Source: Roseateles depolymerans (GTDB lineage Bacteria > Pseudomonadota > Gammaproteobacteria > Burkholderiales > Burkholderiaceae_C). From it: a DNA stretch of 64,000 nt. The stretch spans positions 310,001 to 374,000 of the forward strand of contig NZ_QUMT01000003.1 in assembly GCF_003387155.1 (NCBI RefSeq), given 5' to 3'. Each line of letters opens with the position of its first letter. The first letter of the stretch is position 1. The translations under genes and the position numbers were made by a program. The notes beneath the pieces were generated by a model. It made no database searches and was not told the DNA's origin. It saw only the letters and a program-made list of their open reading frames with translations. Shown one piece after another: positions 27,407 to 36,589 of this stretch.

Positions 27407-28165
27407 ATGACCGACCAATGGGATTTTTATGTCCTTCACCTGGACGACGCGCCCGCTTCCCTTTTCGTGGACTTTGGCATCGAGGACGAAGCGCCCAGGC
27501 TCGACCTTCCCCACCTGGCGATGCTGCGCTTGACGATGAACCAGCCGCGTGACGACGGGCTCTCCAGCGCCGAAGAATTCGACCGGCTCTGCGCGCTGGA
27601 AGATGAACTCAACGCCGAGGTGGCGTCCGCAGACATCGGCTTCGTGGGCCGCATCACCACGCGCGGCTATCGCGACTTCCATTACTACGTGGCCGACCCC
27701 GCAGCCTGGGAGGCGCGGGTGGCACAGGTGATGGCCCGCCACCCCGACTATCGCTACAAGTTCGGCACCCACGAAGACCCGCAGTGGACGACCTACTTCA
27801 ACGACCTGCTGCCCGGCCCCGAAGACCGGCAGCGCCTGGAAAACCGCCAGGTGTGCAGCCGGCTCGAGGCCTTGGGCGATGCCTTGACCGAGCCGCGTCT
27901 GCTGGATCACTTCGCTTACTTTGCCGACGAAGCTTCGGCACAGGCCTACATCACGGAAGCCGTGCAGCAGGGCTTCACCTGTGTCGAAGGGCCGGTGAGG
28001 ACGTCGGATGAAGATCCCTTCAGCGTCCAGCTGGCGCGCATCGACATTCCCGCCTTCGACACCATCGACGACCTCACGCTGCCGCTGTGGGAAGCCGCCC
28101 GCCGTCACGGCGGCGAATACGACGGCTGGGGCTGTGAGGTCCAGGAGTCTGAGCAGAACGCCTGA
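27407..28165 (+). CDS. DUF695 / RraB-like two-domain protein
   Basis: 252 residues. The N-terminal half (about 1-130, MTDQWDFYVLHLDDAPAS...GRITTRGYRDFHYY) resembles DUF695; the C-terminal half (about 145-245, VCSRLEALGDALTEPRLLDHFAYFADEASAQAYI) resembles RraB, the regulator of ribonuclease E activity, including its acidic character. Such fusions occur in Proteobacteria. A role in RNase E control is not shown. The ATG at 27407 follows a short gap from the divergent crotonase gene. Confidence 0.75.
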   Translation: MTDQWDFYVLHLDDAPASLFVDFGIEDEAPRLDLPHLAMLRLTMNQPRDDGLSSAEEFDRLCALEDELNAEVASADIGFVGRITTRGYRDFHYYVADPAAWEARVAQVMARHPDYRYKFGTHEDPQWTTYFNDLLPGPEDRQRLENRQVCSRLEALGDALTEPRLLDHFAYFADEASAQAYITEAVQQGFTCVEGPVRTSDEDPFSVQLARIDIPAFDTIDDLTLPLWEAARRHGGEYDGWGCEVQESEQNA

Positions 28166-28264
28166 GCGCAAGGACCGCCCGGAGGACCGGGCCAGCGGCC
28201 CGAGCATGCGGCCTCCGAGGCCTGCCCCGCTGCCCGCCTGCCCGCCCACCTCGGGCCAGGCCAT

Positions 28265-28300
28265 AAAAAACGCCGCATCACCCGGGAAGGCGATGCGGCG
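28265..28300 (-). terminator. Rho-independent terminator of the hydrolase gene
   Basis: Perfect 9-base stem CGCCGCATC/GATGCGGCG (28292-28300 with 28271-28279, 12-base loop), followed on the minus strand by six T (28270-28265). It lies about 100 bases downstream of the alpha/beta hydrolase stop. Confidence 0.85.
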
Positions 28301-28396
28301 GTCAAACACGAACTCAGAGACTCAGTCACTGAACCGGCCGAAGCCGGGTTGCAGGCGCCCCGCCGCGAGGGGGAGCGGGACGCGCATGCCGGGTGA

Positions 28397-29386
28397 TCAG
28401 GCCTTGAAGAAGGCCAGCAGGTCCGGGTTGATCACTTCCGGATGGGTGGAGCACATGCCGTGCGGCAGGCCCGGATAGACCTTCAGCGTCGAGCCCTTGA
28501 CCAGCTTGGCCGACAGCAGCGCCGAGTTGGCGATCGGCACGATCTGGTCGTCATCCCCGTGCAGGATCAGCGTGGGCACGTCGATCTTCTTCAGGTCTTC
28601 GGTGAAGTCGGTTTCGGAGAAGGCCTTCACGCCTTCGTAATGCGCCACGATGGAGCCGGCCATGCCCTGCAGCCACCAGTGGTCACGGATGGCTTCGGAG
28701 ACCTTGGCGCCCGGACGGTTGTAGCCGTAGAAGGGAATGGTCAGGTCCTTGTAGAACTGCGAGCGGTTGGCCGCGATGCCGGCGCGAATGCCGTCGAACA
28801 CGTCCTTCGGCAGGCCGCCGGGGTAGGCCGCGGTCTTGAGCATGATGGGGGGCACGGCGCCGATCAGCACAGCCTTGGCCACGCGCTTGCTGCCATGACG
28901 GGCGATGTAGTGCGTCACTTCGCCGCCGCCGGTGGAGTGGCCCACGTGGATGGCGCGCTTGAGGTCCAGGTGCTCGGTCACGGCGGCCAGGTCGTCGGCG
29001 TAGTGGTCCATGTCGTGGCCGGTGGCCACCTGGCTGGAGCGGCCATGACCGCGGCGGTCATGGGCGATGACGCGGTAGCCTTTCTGGAGGAAGTACAGCA
29101 TCTGGGTGTCCCAGTCGTCCGAGCTCAGCGGCCAGCCGTGGGAGAAGACCACCGGCTGGGCCGACTTGTCGCCCCAGTCCTTGTAGTAGATCTGGACGCC
29201 GTCCTTGGTGGTGACGAAGCTGCTGCTCATGGATTGCTCTCCTTGCGGATGATGGGATGGGGAGGATGGGGACGCGGCGGCAAGTGCTGCGCCCGGCAAC
29301 GCCAGGGACGCCGCCAGGCCTGCGCCACTCAACAAAAGGTCGCGACGCGAAAGCTCCGCGGCGCTCAACGGGGAAGGTGTGGACAC
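28397..29386 (-). CDS. Alpha/beta hydrolase (chloroperoxidase/esterase type)
   Basis: 329 residues from a GTG at 29386 that has AAGGAG 7 bases upstream. The first 40 residues form a Tat leader ([26 protein letters not shown]). The catalytic domain starts near residue 55 and shows the [11 protein letters not shown] oxyanion region, the nucleophile elbow GHSTGGG, an Asp in [12 protein letters not shown] and the final His in GLPHGM; this is the non-haem chloroperoxidase/arylesterase group. A second ATG at 29230 ([11 protein letters not shown]) has its own AGGAGAG, so a cytoplasmic form may also be made. Confidence 0.9.
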   Translation of the reverse strand: MSTPSPLSAAELSRRDLLLSGAGLAASLALPGAALAAASPSSPSHHPQGEQSMSSSFVTTKDGVQIYYKDWGDKSAQPVVFSHGWPLSSDDWDTQMLYFLQKGYRVIAHDRRGHGRSSQVATGHDMDHYADDLAAVTEHLDLKRAIHVGHSTGGGEVTHYIARHGSKRVAKAVLIGAVPPIMLKTAAYPGGLPKDVFDGIRAGIAANRSQFYKDLTIPFYGYNRPGAKVSEAIRDHWWLQGMAGSIVAHYEGVKAFSETDFTEDLKKIDVPTLILHGDDDQIVPIANSALLSAKLVKGSTLKVYPGLPHGMCSTHPEVINPDLLAFFKA

Positions 29387-29545
29387 CTGAGGACTCCTTG
29401 AGTTGCCTGTTTGTCGGAAATACCGGCCAACCTCGGGGGGTAGGCGGTTCAAGGATTATTCGAAGACAGCCGGCCTTGCGCGTCCCGCGCTCGCCAGTCG
29501 GGCCCCTACTCCTTAAGGGCCATGGGCGCTTGCCCTATTTGCGCT

Positions 29546-31090
29546 TCAGGCCCCGGCTTCCCAGGGCAGCATCAGGGCCAGGGTCAGCAGTTGCTGGAAC
29601 TCCGGCTCGAAGGCATCCACGATGGCTTGCGGGTCCGGGCACAGGCCCGCATCGGTGAGCAGGCCGAACTGCACCTGACCGGCGTAGGTCAGCAGGCTCA
29701 CGCCGACACCGACATCGCCGGACTGCGGCACCCAGAACATCACCCGCTCCACCTGCGCGCCGCAGAACTGCAGCGGGGCCGACGGTCCCGGCACATTGGT
29801 CATCACCGCGGTGGCCTTGCGCTGGAAGTCGTTGAGCAGGCGCTGCTGCTCGGGCCGCAGCAAACCGGCCGCAGCCATCAGGCCGAAGGCCAGCACCGGC
29901 TGCAGACTGGACTTGAGGGCCTTCATGCGGCTGTGCACCGCATACAGCCGCTGCACCGGATTGCTCAGGCCGATGGGCAGCACCAGCGGCACCACGCCGA
30001 AGCGATTGCCGAGCTGCCAGGCGTCCTCCATCGGGCGCAGGTTGACCGGCACCATGGCGCGGATCTCCTGGCCGCGGGTGTCGTCGCCGTGCGCCCGCAG
30101 ATAGGCACCGATGGCGCCGGCCACACAACTCATCAGCACATCATTGACCGACACGCCGAGCGACTTGCCCACCGCCTGCACGGCGTCCAGCGGCACGCCG
30201 TGGCCCCAGGCCACGCGTTTGGTCCGCCCAGGGCGGCCTTTGAGGCGGGTGGGGGAGTCGTCTTCGACGATGGCCAGCGCAGCGATGTCGCTGGCCATCT
30301 GCGCGCTCAGAAACTCGGCGGCGGCTGCGGACCCGTCATCCCCGGCCGGCGGGGCGCCTTTGCTGCCCTTGCTGGCTTTGCCGTCTTTGCTGGCTTTGCC
30401 GTCTTTGCTGCCTTTGCCACCCTGCGGCTGGCCGGCCCTGGACGCCCGGTCCTGCAACGCGCGCACCGTCCAGTCACTGATCGGCTTGAGAAATGCATCC
30501 GTCCAGCCCTCGCCTTCAGCGCCGCCCGGAGGGACGCGCGCCGCCGACACGGGCAAGGCGCCGCCATCCGTGATCGAGAGGATGACCGCAATCAGCGCCA
30601 GTCCGTCGGCGATGCAGTGATGCACCCGCACGATCAGCGCGCTGCCCCCGTCATACGCTTCCACCAGATGCATGGCCCACAGCGGATGGGCCGGATCCAG
30701 CGGCTCGGCGGCCAGGTCCGCCACCCGGGCCTTCAGCGCCGCCTCCAGGCTCTGCGCCCGCCGGCGCGGCAAGGTCTCCGCCTGCACATGACGGCCCAGG
30801 TCGAAGGCCGGATCTTCTTCCCAGCGCGGGCCCGGTGCCTCGTCCACCACCCTCTGCCGGAACCGGTCATGGCGCAGCAGCCGCGCCTCCACCTGCGCCC
30901 GCAGCGCCGCCAGCGTGATGGACGGCCTGAGCATCAGCAGGCTCACGATCACCATCCGGCTCGTGGGCGTGTCCAGGCGCAGCCAGGCGGCGTCCATGGC
31001 GGCCATCGGCTCACCGGGAGGCAGCGGCGGGGGCGGCAGCAGTGGCGGCACCGGCGGATCGGCGATGTCGGGAGCCCGGCGGTTCTTCAT
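29546..31090 (-). CDS. Wax ester synthase / diacylglycerol acyltransferase
   Basis: 514 residues. The HHCIADG catalytic motif (HHxxxDG) is at residues 157-163; NRFGVVPLVLPIG and TNVPGPSAPLQFCGAQV near the C-terminus are typical of WS/DGAT. The enzyme esterifies long-chain alcohols or diacylglycerol with acyl-CoA to make storage lipids. A Lys/Gly/Ser-rich insert (repeats of KDGKASK) lies between the two halves near residue 225. The start at 31090 (MKNRRAPDI) is followed by a Pro-rich stretch. Divergent from the acyl-CoA-binding protein gene. Confidence 0.92.
   Translation of the reverse strand: MKNRRAPDIADPPVPPLLPPPPLPPGEPMAAMDAAWLRLDTPTSRMVIVSLLMLRPSITLAALRAQVEARLLRHDRFRQRVVDEAPGPRWEEDPAFDLGRHVQAETLPRRRAQSLEAALKARVADLAAEPLDPAHPLWAMHLVEAYDGGSALIVRVHHCIADGLALIAVILSITDGGALPVSAARVPPGGAEGEGWTDAFLKPISDWTVRALQDRASRAGQPQGGKGSKDGKASKDGKASKGSKGAPPAGDDGSAAAAEFLSAQMASDIAALAIVEDDSPTRLKGRPGRTKRVAWGHGVPLDAVQAVGKSLGVSVNDVLMSCVAGAIGAYLRAHGDDTRGQEIRAMVPVNLRPMEDAWQLGNRFGVVPLVLPIGLSNPVQRLYAVHSRMKALKSSLQPVLAFGLMAAAGLLRPEQQRLLNDFQRKATAVMTNVPGPSAPLQFCGAQVERVMFWVPQSGDVGVGVSLLTYAGQVQFGLLTDAGLCPDPQAIVDAFEPEFQQLLTLALMLPWEAGA
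30358..30422. repeat. Short tandem repeats coding a Lys-rich linker
   Basis: Plus-strand reading shows CTGGCTTTGCCGTCTTTG twice in tandem plus partial copies (unit 18 bases). On the coding minus strand this specifies repeated Lys-Asp-Gly-Lys-Ala-Ser within the acyltransferase. It is an in-frame expansion. Confidence 0.7.
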
Positions 31091-31139
31091 GAAGTAGAGA
31101 GCACGCCCCAGTCGGGGACAGGGGGCGGGGTGGTTAACA

Positions 31140-31168
31140 TTGACTTCAGGCGCCTCATTGTCTTGAAT
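31140..31168 (+). promoter_or_regulatory. Sigma-70-like promoter for ACBP gene
   Basis: TTGACT (31140-31145), 17-base spacer, TTGAAT (31163-31168), about 30 bases before the ATG at 31199. The -35 is strong, the -10 matches four of six. Confidence 0.45.
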
Positions 31169-31198
31169 GGGGCGATCCTCCATATTCTGGGAGACACC

Positions 31199-31450
31199 AT
31201 GAGCCTGAAAGACCAGTTCGACGCTGCCGTGGCGGCGTCCAAGCAGTTGCCGGAACGCCCGGACAACATGACGCTGCTGAAGATGTATGCCCTCTTCAAG
31301 CAGGCCAGCGCCGGCGATGTCGAAGGCGACCGCCCCGGCTTCACCGACATGGTCAACCGCGCCAAGTACGACGCCTGGAAGGGCCTGGAAGGCACCAGCC
31401 AGGAAGAGGCCATGCAGCAATACATCGACCTGGTCGAGAGCCTGCAGTAA
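31199..31450 (+). CDS. Acyl-CoA-binding protein
   Basis: 83 residues; a complete ACBP domain with LPERPDNMTLLKMYALFKQAS, GDVEGDRPGFTDMVNRAKYDAWKGLEG and the ending AMQQYIDLVESL. ACBPs bind long-chain acyl-CoA and buffer the pool for lipid synthesis. It has GGGAG upstream. Its position opposite the WS/DGAT gene suggests it supplies acyl-CoA for storage lipid. Followed 8 bases later by a PHA-system gene. Confidence 0.96.
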   Translation: MSLKDQFDAAVAASKQLPERPDNMTLLKMYALFKQASAGDVEGDRPGFTDMVNRAKYDAWKGLEGTSQEEAMQQYIDLVESLQ

Positions 31451-31458
31451 GCCGGGCC

Positions 31459-31872
31459 ATGGCTGACATTCATGTCCACCGCGCCCACGCCTTCGGGCTG
31501 ACCCGCGCCCGCGCCATCGCCCTGTCGTGGGCCGAGGAACTGGAAGAGCGGTATGCGATGGACTGCACCATCCACGAAGGCGACGACAGCGACACCGTCA
31601 CCTTCGTGCGCGACGGCGTGAATGGCAGCCTGGAAGTCCGCGGCGACAGCTTCGAGCTGCAGGCCCGGCTCGGTTTTCTGCTCAGCGCTTTCCGCAAGCA
31701 GATCGAGAACGAGGTGGGACGGGTGCTGGACGCCCTGCTGGCCAAGGAGGCCGGCGTCGCCACCAAGTCCAAGGTCAAGACCACCAGCAAGCTGGAAGCG
31801 CTGGCGGGCAAGTCCCTCAAGACGGGCAAGGCGGGCAAGGCAGGCAAGACCGGCAAACCTGCCAAGCGCTAG
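31459..31872 (+). CDS. Polyhydroxyalkanoic-acid system family protein
   Basis: 137 residues. The N-terminal 95 residues (MADIHVHRAHAFGLTRARAI through FLLSAFRKQIENEV) match the PHA_gran_rgn family, small proteins linked to polyhydroxyalkanoate granules. The last 45 residues are Lys/Gly/Ala repeats (KTGKAGKAGKTGKPAK), a basic tail that could bind DNA or granule surface as in histone-like phasins; inferred. Co-directional and 8 bases after the ACBP gene. Confidence 0.85.
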   Translation: MADIHVHRAHAFGLTRARAIALSWAEELEERYAMDCTIHEGDDSDTVTFVRDGVNGSLEVRGDSFELQARLGFLLSAFRKQIENEVGRVLDALLAKEAGVATKSKVKTTSKLEALAGKSLKTGKAGKAGKTGKPAKR

Positions 31873-31889
31873 GAAAGCCATCACCCCCG

Positions 31890-33065
31890 TCATCCGCCTG
31901 CCGCGAGCTGCACCCGCCGTTCATCCTTGGGCAGCCGCGCCAGCCGCTTCACTTCCGCATAGAAGCGGTGCCAGTCCCGTCCCTGGCGGTCAAACAGCCG
32001 CAGGAAGTCGGGCACCAGGTCGGTGTAGCTGCCCTGAATGGCCAGCGCCGGTGTGTTGAGCGACAGGAACCAGCGGTCAAACCGGTCGTCGCCGTTCCAC
32101 TGATCGCGCTTGAGCGCTTCATAGTCCTGCCGCATGCGGGCGAAGATCTCGGCCTTGCCCGCCCGCTTGTCGTCGTCGCTCACAGCGCTCTGGAACAGCG
32201 TGCGCAGCCGGTCGCGGCCGGCACGCAGCAGGGCCTGCACCTGGTCCTGCCGCTGACGCGAGACTTCGTCCGCCTTGAGCGCCTCCGGTCGCGCCTGCAT
32301 CCAGCGTGACACGCCCAGTTGCTCCACGGCCGTGGCGAAGCTTTCGTTGAAGGCGGTGTCGTCGTCGGCATAGGCCACCTGATGGGCCAGCTCATGGAAG
32401 ATCATCCGGGCCAGCTGACCCTCCGGATACTGGATGAAGGTGTTGAGCAGCGGGTCGCCCCCGATCCAGTTGCTCCAGCCCAGCGACGAATACGCCGGCA
32501 CACCGTAGACATACGGCTCCAGGCCTTCGGCCTTGAGCTGGGCCGCCTGCGCCAGGGCATCGTCCCGCTTGAAATACCCGCGATAGCCCGCGCAGCCCAT
32601 GATGGGATAACACCAGGTCTTGAGCTGCAGGCTCAGCGGCGGCGTGGCCACCACGTTCCAGACGGCCGATCCGCGATGCAGGTCCGCATAACGCCGGTAG
32701 CTGCTGTTGTCGGGCAGGTGCAGTTCGGTGATGGCGTAGTCCCGCAGGGTCTGGGAGAGCACCAGTTGCTGGCGCAGCGTCGGGTCCAGGCCTGGCTCGG
32801 CCAGGACCTCGGGGACCGGTCTGGCCGCCCGCACGAGCGACAGATGGCCCGAGATCGACTGGCTGTAATAGCCCCATTGGGCGCAGCCCCCCAGCAGCGC
32901 GAGCGTGCCGCCCACCAGCCCGGCGCCGAGCAGCGGCAACAGCCGGCGCAGCCCCAGACCTCGACGCGGCCGCGGGTGTGGTTCCTCAAAGCCTGCACGC
33001 AAGGCGGTGGCCTCCACGGCATCCGGGGGGTTCGACGACTTGCGGGAGCGGTCAGAGTCGGTCAC
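31890..33065 (-). CDS. Putative aminopeptidase, membrane-attached
   Basis: 391 residues starting with GTG at 33065, which overlaps the stop of the upstream gene (GTGA). A membrane helix with a lipobox-like LLGGC lies at about 45-62. HELAH at residues 224-228 with NESFATAVEQLG about 15 residues later is the zinc-binding arrangement of the bacterial putative aminopeptidase family (COG4324). A lipoprotein would need an extended n-region, which is present. Substrate unknown. Confidence 0.85.
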   Translation of the reverse strand: MTDSDRSRKSSNPPDAVEATALRAGFEEPHPRPRRGLGLRRLLPLLGAGLVGGTLALLGGCAQWGYYSQSISGHLSLVRAARPVPEVLAEPGLDPTLRQQLVLSQTLRDYAITELHLPDNSSYRRYADLHRGSAVWNVVATPPLSLQLKTWCYPIMGCAGYRGYFKRDDALAQAAQLKAEGLEPYVYGVPAYSSLGWSNWIGGDPLLNTFIQYPEGQLARMIFHELAHQVAYADDDTAFNESFATAVEQLGVSRWMQARPEALKADEVSRQRQDQVQALLRAGRDRLRTLFQSAVSDDDKRAGKAEIFARMRQDYEALKRDQWNGDDRFDRWFLSLNTPALAIQGSYTDLVPDFLRLFDRQGRDWHRFYAEVKRLARLPKDERRVQLAAGG

Positions 33066-35176
33066 GCGGCACTCACCTCCACCAGGCAGTCATAGAAACA
33101 GGGCGCGGCGCCCAGGTCGGTGAGCTGCTGATGCGTCACTTCATTCACATTGCGTCCGTCCAGGCCCAGCTTGCGCCACCAGATGCCCAGGCCGTGCACG
33201 ACGCCGGGCCGGGCGCGATGCGAGACCTGCAGCCGGCATTGATAGCTGCCCCGATCGTTGAACACCCGCACCGTCTGCCCGTCGGACAAGCCGCGGCTGT
33301 GGGCATCGCTGTCATGCATTTCCAGCAGTTGCTCGCCTTCGATGTCCCGCAGGCTGGTCACATTGACGAAGCTGCTGTTGAGGAAGTTGCGGGCCGGCGG
33401 CGAGATCATCGCCAGCGGATAACGCGCTGCCAGGGCCGGTGCGCTGCGACGGCTTTCATAGTTGGGCAGATAGTCCGCGCCCACCGCGCTGGCACGTCCG
33501 CTGGCCGTGGGGAAACCGCCCTGGGCAAACGGCGCCTCCGGCAGCGGCAGCGAGACCCAGCCCTGGGATCGCAGCGCCTGAAGGTCCACCGCCGGACCAA
33601 AGGCCTGGCGCAGCAGCGTCTCGTCGTTTTCCTGCAGGGCCGGATCGTCCAGGCCCATGGCGGCGGCGAGGTCCCGGAAGATCTGCGTGTTGGGCCGCGC
33701 CTCGCCCAGCGGCGGCACCGCGGGTTCATTGATCAGCACATCGGTGTGGCCGTAGCTGGTGTGGATGTCCAGATGTTCCAGCTGCGTGGTGGCGGGCAGC
33801 ACATAGTCGGCCAGGTCGGCCGTGTCGGTCATGAAGTGTTCCAGCACCACCGTCAGCAGGTCGCTGCGCTGGAAGCCGGCCACCACCTTGGGCGACTCCG
33901 GCGCCACCGCCACCGGGTTGCTGTTGTAGACGATCAGCGCCTCGATGCGCGGGCCGAAGTCCGGCGATGCCGGCCGCAGCAGGTCGTCGCCGATGGTGCT
34001 CATGTTGATGACGCGGCTGGGTCGTCCGCCCCGCAGGTCGGCCCGCTCCAGCGTCGGGTTGCGCAGCGGCGCATACCAGCCGGAGGACGACAGCAGCAAG
34101 CCGCCCGCGCGGTGCCGCCACGCCCCGGTCAGGCACGGCAGCAGGGCGATCAGTCGCACCGCATTGCCGCCGCCGCGCACCCGCTGCATGCCGTAGTTCA
34201 GGCGAATGGCGGCGGGGGACGTGGTGGCGTAGTCGCGCGCCAGGCCCCGCACCTCGTCCGCCGTCAGCCCGCATTCCTCGGCGGTGCGCTCCGGCGTCCA
34301 GGCCAGGGCCCGCGCGCGCAGCTCGTCCCAGCCGTCCACGTGGCGGGTGATGTAGTCGTGGTCCAGCCAGTCGTGGGCGATCAGCTCATGGATCAGCCCC
34401 AGCGCCAGCGCCCCGTCCGTGCCCGGCAGCAGCGCCAGATGCTGATGGCACTTGTCGGCGGTTTCGGTCTTGCGCGGGTCGATGCAGACCAGCTTGGCGC
34501 CCTGCCGTTTGGCCTGGTTGGCAAAGGTCCAGAAATGCAGGTTGGACGCGATGGAATTGGTGCCCCACAGCAGGATCAGCCGCGACTCCGCGAAAAATCG
34601 CAGATGCATGCCGACCTTGTGGCCATAGGTGGCGGCCAGACCGGCGCCGCCGGCCGATGCGCAGATGGTGCGGTCCAGCCGGGAGGCGCCCAGTCGGTGA
34701 AAGAAGCGCGCGGCCATGCCCTCCCCCTGCAGCAGGCCCATGGTGCCGGCATAGCTGTAGGGCAGGATGGCCTGCGGGTTGCGCGCGGCAATGGCCTGCA
34801 GGCGACCGCCGATCTCGGACAGCGCCTGTTGCCAGCTGATTCGCTCGAAACGGGGTGTGTCGCCCTTGGCACTCACCCGCTTGAGCGGATGCAGCACCCG
34901 GTCCGCATGGTAGGTGCGTTCCGGATAGCGGGACACCTTGGTGCACAAGGCCCCGTGGGTGCTGGCATGGTCCGGCTGGCCCTGGACTTTCACGACCCGG
35001 CCGTTGTCAACCGTTACCCGAAGGGCACAGGTGTCCGGACAGTCATGCGGACAGGCTCCTTTCACCACCCGCTGGGCGGCCGACTGCGCGGGGTCTGTGC
35101 TGGCGTGAGGCTCCGGGGCAGGAGCTGTTGGGTGTCGCGTGGCTTGCACGGAATTCTCTGGAACGACGGCGCTCAT
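33062..35176 (-). CDS. Molybdopterin oxidoreductase (DMSO reductase family)
   Basis: 704 residues. A [4Fe-4S] motif CPHDCPDTC with the fourth Cys in GALCTKV lies at residues 42-78; molybdopterin-guanine-dinucleotide segments include LLWGTNSIASN, CIDPRKTETADK and the terminal IWWRKLGLDGRNVNEVT. There is no twin-arginine leader, so it is probably cytoplasmic. It belongs to the formate dehydrogenase/thiosulfate-reductase-like group; the substrate cannot be read from sequence. No electron-transfer partner is adjacent; the downstream aminopeptidase gene overlaps it. Confidence 0.9.
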   Translation of the reverse strand: MSAVVPENSVQATRHPTAPAPEPHASTDPAQSAAQRVVKGACPHDCPDTCALRVTVDNGRVVKVQGQPDHASTHGALCTKVSRYPERTYHADRVLHPLKRVSAKGDTPRFERISWQQALSEIGGRLQAIAARNPQAILPYSYAGTMGLLQGEGMAARFFHRLGASRLDRTICASAGGAGLAATYGHKVGMHLRFFAESRLILLWGTNSIASNLHFWTFANQAKRQGAKLVCIDPRKTETADKCHQHLALLPGTDGALALGLIHELIAHDWLDHDYITRHVDGWDELRARALAWTPERTAEECGLTADEVRGLARDYATTSPAAIRLNYGMQRVRGGGNAVRLIALLPCLTGAWRHRAGGLLLSSSGWYAPLRNPTLERADLRGGRPSRVINMSTIGDDLLRPASPDFGPRIEALIVYNSNPVAVAPESPKVVAGFQRSDLLTVVLEHFMTDTADLADYVLPATTQLEHLDIHTSYGHTDVLINEPAVPPLGEARPNTQIFRDLAAAMGLDDPALQENDETLLRQAFGPAVDLQALRSQGWVSLPLPEAPFAQGGFPTASGRASAVGADYLPNYESRRSAPALAARYPLAMISPPARNFLNSSFVNVTSLRDIEGEQLLEMHDSDAHSRGLSDGQTVRVFNDRGSYQCRLQVSHRARPGVVHGLGIWWRKLGLDGRNVNEVTHQQLTDLGAAPCFYDCLVEVSAA

Positions 35177-35375
35177 GCGCCAACTATTGCACAGGCGCCA
35201 CCCGCTTGCGTTTTCTTACCGAACGCGGTCTTCACAAGCAGCTAAGCTCGTGCCAATTAAGGCCTTCTTTGTCAGCCTCTTTTCCGGACAATACCGTCGA
35301 CTGCACAAGTCGGCCCTGTCGCCCGGTCTGCTGTTTCGCCTGACAGGTCTGCCAAAGCCAATCAGGGAGTCCCTC

Positions 35376-36512
35376 TTGCAACGTCGCCAAGTCATTGCCT
35401 CGATCAGCGCCCTCGGCGCGCTGGCCACCGTTCCCTTCAGCGCGCCTGTGCTGGCCCAGGACCGCAAGCGTCTGGTGCTGGGTCAGTCCGCACCGCTGAG
35501 TGGTCCGGCCGCCCAGCTGGGTCTGCAGATGCAGGCGGGCGCACGACTGTTCTTCGACGCCCAGAACGCCGCCGGCGGCATCAACGGCACCACCATCGAA
35601 CTGCGCTCACTGGACGACGGCTATGAGCCCGAGCGCTGCAAGGCCAACACTGAAAAGCTGATCGCGGACGACGTCTTTGCCCTGTTCGGCTACGTCGGCA
35701 CCCCGACCTCGCTGGCCGCCCTTCCGCTGGTCAACCAGGCCAAGATTCCGTTCTTCGCCCCCCTGACCGGCGCCGAATCGCTGCGTGACCCGGCCAGCCC
35801 CTGGGTGTTCCACATCCGCGCGTCCTACTACGACGAGACCGCGCTGATCGTCAAGCAGCTGACCCATCTGGGCCTGATGCGCATCTCCGTGTTCCACCAG
35901 AACGACGCGTACGGCAAGGCCGGTCTGGACGGCGTGAACCGTGCCATGAAGCCGCTGGGCATCCAGCCGGTGGGCATCTCCACGGTGGAGCGCAACAGCG
36001 TGGACGTGGCCAAGGCGGTCAAGGAGCTGGTGCAGACCGGCTCGCCGCCGGAAGCGATCGTGATGATCGGCGCCTACAAGGCCTGCGCGGCCTTCATCCG
36101 TGCGGCCCGCAAGGCCGGTTATGGCGGTGTGTTCTACAACGTGTCCTTCGTGGGCACGCAGGCCCTGCTGGACGAACTGGGCCCCGAAGCCATGGGCGTG
36201 GTGGTCAGCCAGGTCATGCCCTACCCCTTCGGCAGCGGCATCGGCGTGGTGGGCGAATACCAGGCCGCCGCCACCAAGGCCGGCCAGAAGTTCAACTACA
36301 CGGCGATGGAAGGCTACATCGCCGCCAAGGTGATCAGCGAAGCCATCCGCCGCATGGCCCGCCCGACCCGCGAAGGTCTGGTCGCGGCCCTGGAAAGCAT
36401 GACGGCGTACAACACCGGCGGCTTCAACGTCGGTTTCCGTCCCAACAAGCATGTGGGCTCCGGCTTTGTGGAGCTGTCCATGCTGACGTCGGACGGCCGC
36501 GTCAAGCGCTGA
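35376..36512 (+). CDS. ABC substrate-binding protein, branched-chain amino acid type
   Basis: 378 residues from a TTG at 35376 with GGGAG 7 bases upstream. The Sec-type leader ends at PVLAQDR. The mature protein has the Peripla_BP_6 pattern: LGQSAPLSGPAAQLGLQM, AGGINGTTIELRSLDDGYEP and FALFGYVGTPTSLAALPL. Related orphan binding proteins are abundant in Burkholderiales. No permease or ATPase is adjacent. The earlier in-frame start at 35139 gives no signal peptide and is rejected. Confidence 0.9.
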   Translation: MQRRQVIASISALGALATVPFSAPVLAQDRKRLVLGQSAPLSGPAAQLGLQMQAGARLFFDAQNAAGGINGTTIELRSLDDGYEPERCKANTEKLIADDVFALFGYVGTPTSLAALPLVNQAKIPFFAPLTGAESLRDPASPWVFHIRASYYDETALIVKQLTHLGLMRISVFHQNDAYGKAGLDGVNRAMKPLGIQPVGISTVERNSVDVAKAVKELVQTGSPPEAIVMIGAYKACAAFIRAARKAGYGGVFYNVSFVGTQALLDELGPEAMGVVVSQVMPYPFGSGIGVVGEYQAAATKAGQKFNYTAMEGYIAAKVISEAIRRMARPTREGLVAALESMTAYNTGGFNVGFRPNKHVGSGFVELSMLTSDGRVKR

Positions 36513-36589
36513 CCTGCGCGGGCGGCAGTACACTGGCTTGAAGCAGGCGCTGCACTCCAGCGGCGCCTGGTTCTGCCCGGAGTGCCGCT

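Noticed and set aside
29522-31450. A 642-codon plus-strand frame antisense to the acyltransferase
   Set aside because: Only its last 84 codons (ACBP, from ATG 31199) look real; the rest is the shadow of the GC-rich acyltransferase gene and is rich in Arg/His/Gln.
32978-35245. A 755-codon plus-strand frame
   Set aside because: Antisense to the molybdopterin oxidoreductase, which has strong motifs; shadow.
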